The notes under the pieces were generated by a model that worked only from the letters and a program-made list of their open reading frames with translations, was not told the origin of the DNA and ran no database searches. 5,314 nt of DNA from an uncultured Mollicutes bacterium. Lineage in GTDB: Bacteria; Bacillota_I; Bacilli_A; RFN20; CAG-449. A program made the translations under genes and the position numbers. The stretch is from NCBI GenBank assembly GCA_900551385.1, contig URVS01000111.1:1-5314 (forward strand). Direction: 5' to 3'. This document shows, in pieces, positions 5,000 through 5,314 of the stretch. Each line of letters opens with the position of its first letter. The stretch's first letter is position 1.

Positions 5000-5314
5000 A
5001 CATTATCAGAATATTTATATTCACCAACATTACCTTGGTTTAAGACATAATCTTCATATCTAGTTTCATAATATTTATATCCAATGTAAATACCTTCTTG
5101 ATAAACTGTATAAGCTGTTTGCCAATCTTCACCAGTAGAATAATCTCCTTTATTAAGATATCTATTTAAATAAAAATTTTTCATAGCAGGAGATGAATCA
5201 TTATCATAAACATAAGTATCTACTAAATGACCACTTGGATTAGCTTCTCCAGATAATAATTTAGCAATTCCTGGTGCACCACCTGCTCCTGGTTGAACAA
5301 CCCATAAACAAGCA
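4912..5314 (-). CDS. GH3 beta-glucosidase-like enzyme, 5' part (partial; frame broken near 4978)
   Basis: The frame is open from the window edge (first full codon at 5313), so the N-terminus is missing. The methionine at 5184 is internal. The start reads ACLWVVQPGAGG, then GIAKLLSGEANPSGH: the end of the GH3 C-terminal alpha/beta sandwich domain, where this family has LW...QPG and G..NPSG. Next comes a YQEGIYIGYKYYETRYED segment, typical of Firmicute GH3 enzymes with reversed domain order, and then CYPFGYG, the first half of the hallmark YPFGYGLSYT motif. After that glycine the frame drifts into unrelated residues and stops at 4912-4914; the rest of the motif continues one frame over in the next entry. 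Real coding in this frame therefore ends near 4978. The acid/base glutamate of GH3 enzymes usually lies in the sandwich domain, so it is probably outside the window. Family assignment is firm; substrate is not. Confidence 0.88.
   Translation of the reverse strand, partial: ACLWVVQPGAGGAPGIAKLLSGEANPSGHLVDTYVYDNDSSPAMKNFYLNRYLNKGDYSTGEDWQTAYTVYQEGIYIGYKYYETRYEDYVLNQGNVGEYKYSDNVCYPFGYGYLILLSNFLIINVLKVMEIIN
4976..4980 (-). other. Frameshift site in the GH3 gene (one base missing)
   Basis: On the coding strand the DNA reads TTTGGATATGG then TTATCTTATTC. One extra T (GGTTTA instead of GGTTA) would give an uninterrupted FGYGLSYSTF, the conserved GH3 motif. The loss therefore falls at the AA at 4977-4978 on the plus strand. 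There is no X_XXY_YYZ slippery heptamer here. A sequencing indel or a recent mutation both fit. Confidence 0.85.

Overview
The window comes from a low-GC bacterium (about 30% G+C by eye) whose genes end in TAA and use TGG for tryptophan, so the standard bacterial code fits. Clear Shine-Dalgarno sites, lipoprotein signal peptides and a glycoside hydrolase type common in gut Firmicutes point to a low-GC Firmicute, probably an anaerobic gut or rumen member of the Bacilli or Clostridia. That placement is inference. No RNA gene, mobile element, CRISPR array or origin was seen.

Everything coding lies on the minus strand, so transcription runs from 5314 down to 1. First (5314 to 3155) comes a family 3 glycoside hydrolase (GH3) with circularly permuted domain order: the end of the GH3 C-terminal sandwich domain, a fibronectin-III-like domain, the catalytic barrel and a C-terminal membrane helix. 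Its 5' end is outside the window and one base is missing near 4978, splitting it into two reading frames. Its stop overlaps the start of a small intact lipoprotein (3162 to 2443). After 19 bases a large lipoprotein gene follows (2423 to 122). It is broken into three reading frames but reads as one 767-residue protein if one base is restored at each of two places (near 1470 and 727). A weak hairpin with T-rich DNA on its transcribed side (67 to 96) may end the unit.

The layout suggests a surface glycan-handling operon: a membrane-anchored exo-acting GH3 enzyme plus two lipid-anchored proteins. The large lipoprotein has five bacterial Ig-like repeats and two copies of a beta-rich domain I cannot name; the small lipoprotein has a third copy. 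This shared domain is the most novel-looking element. All three frame breaks are repaired by adding one base, two of them at A runs, and conserved motifs continue across them. That fits sequencing or assembly indels or very recent mutation better than old gene decay.
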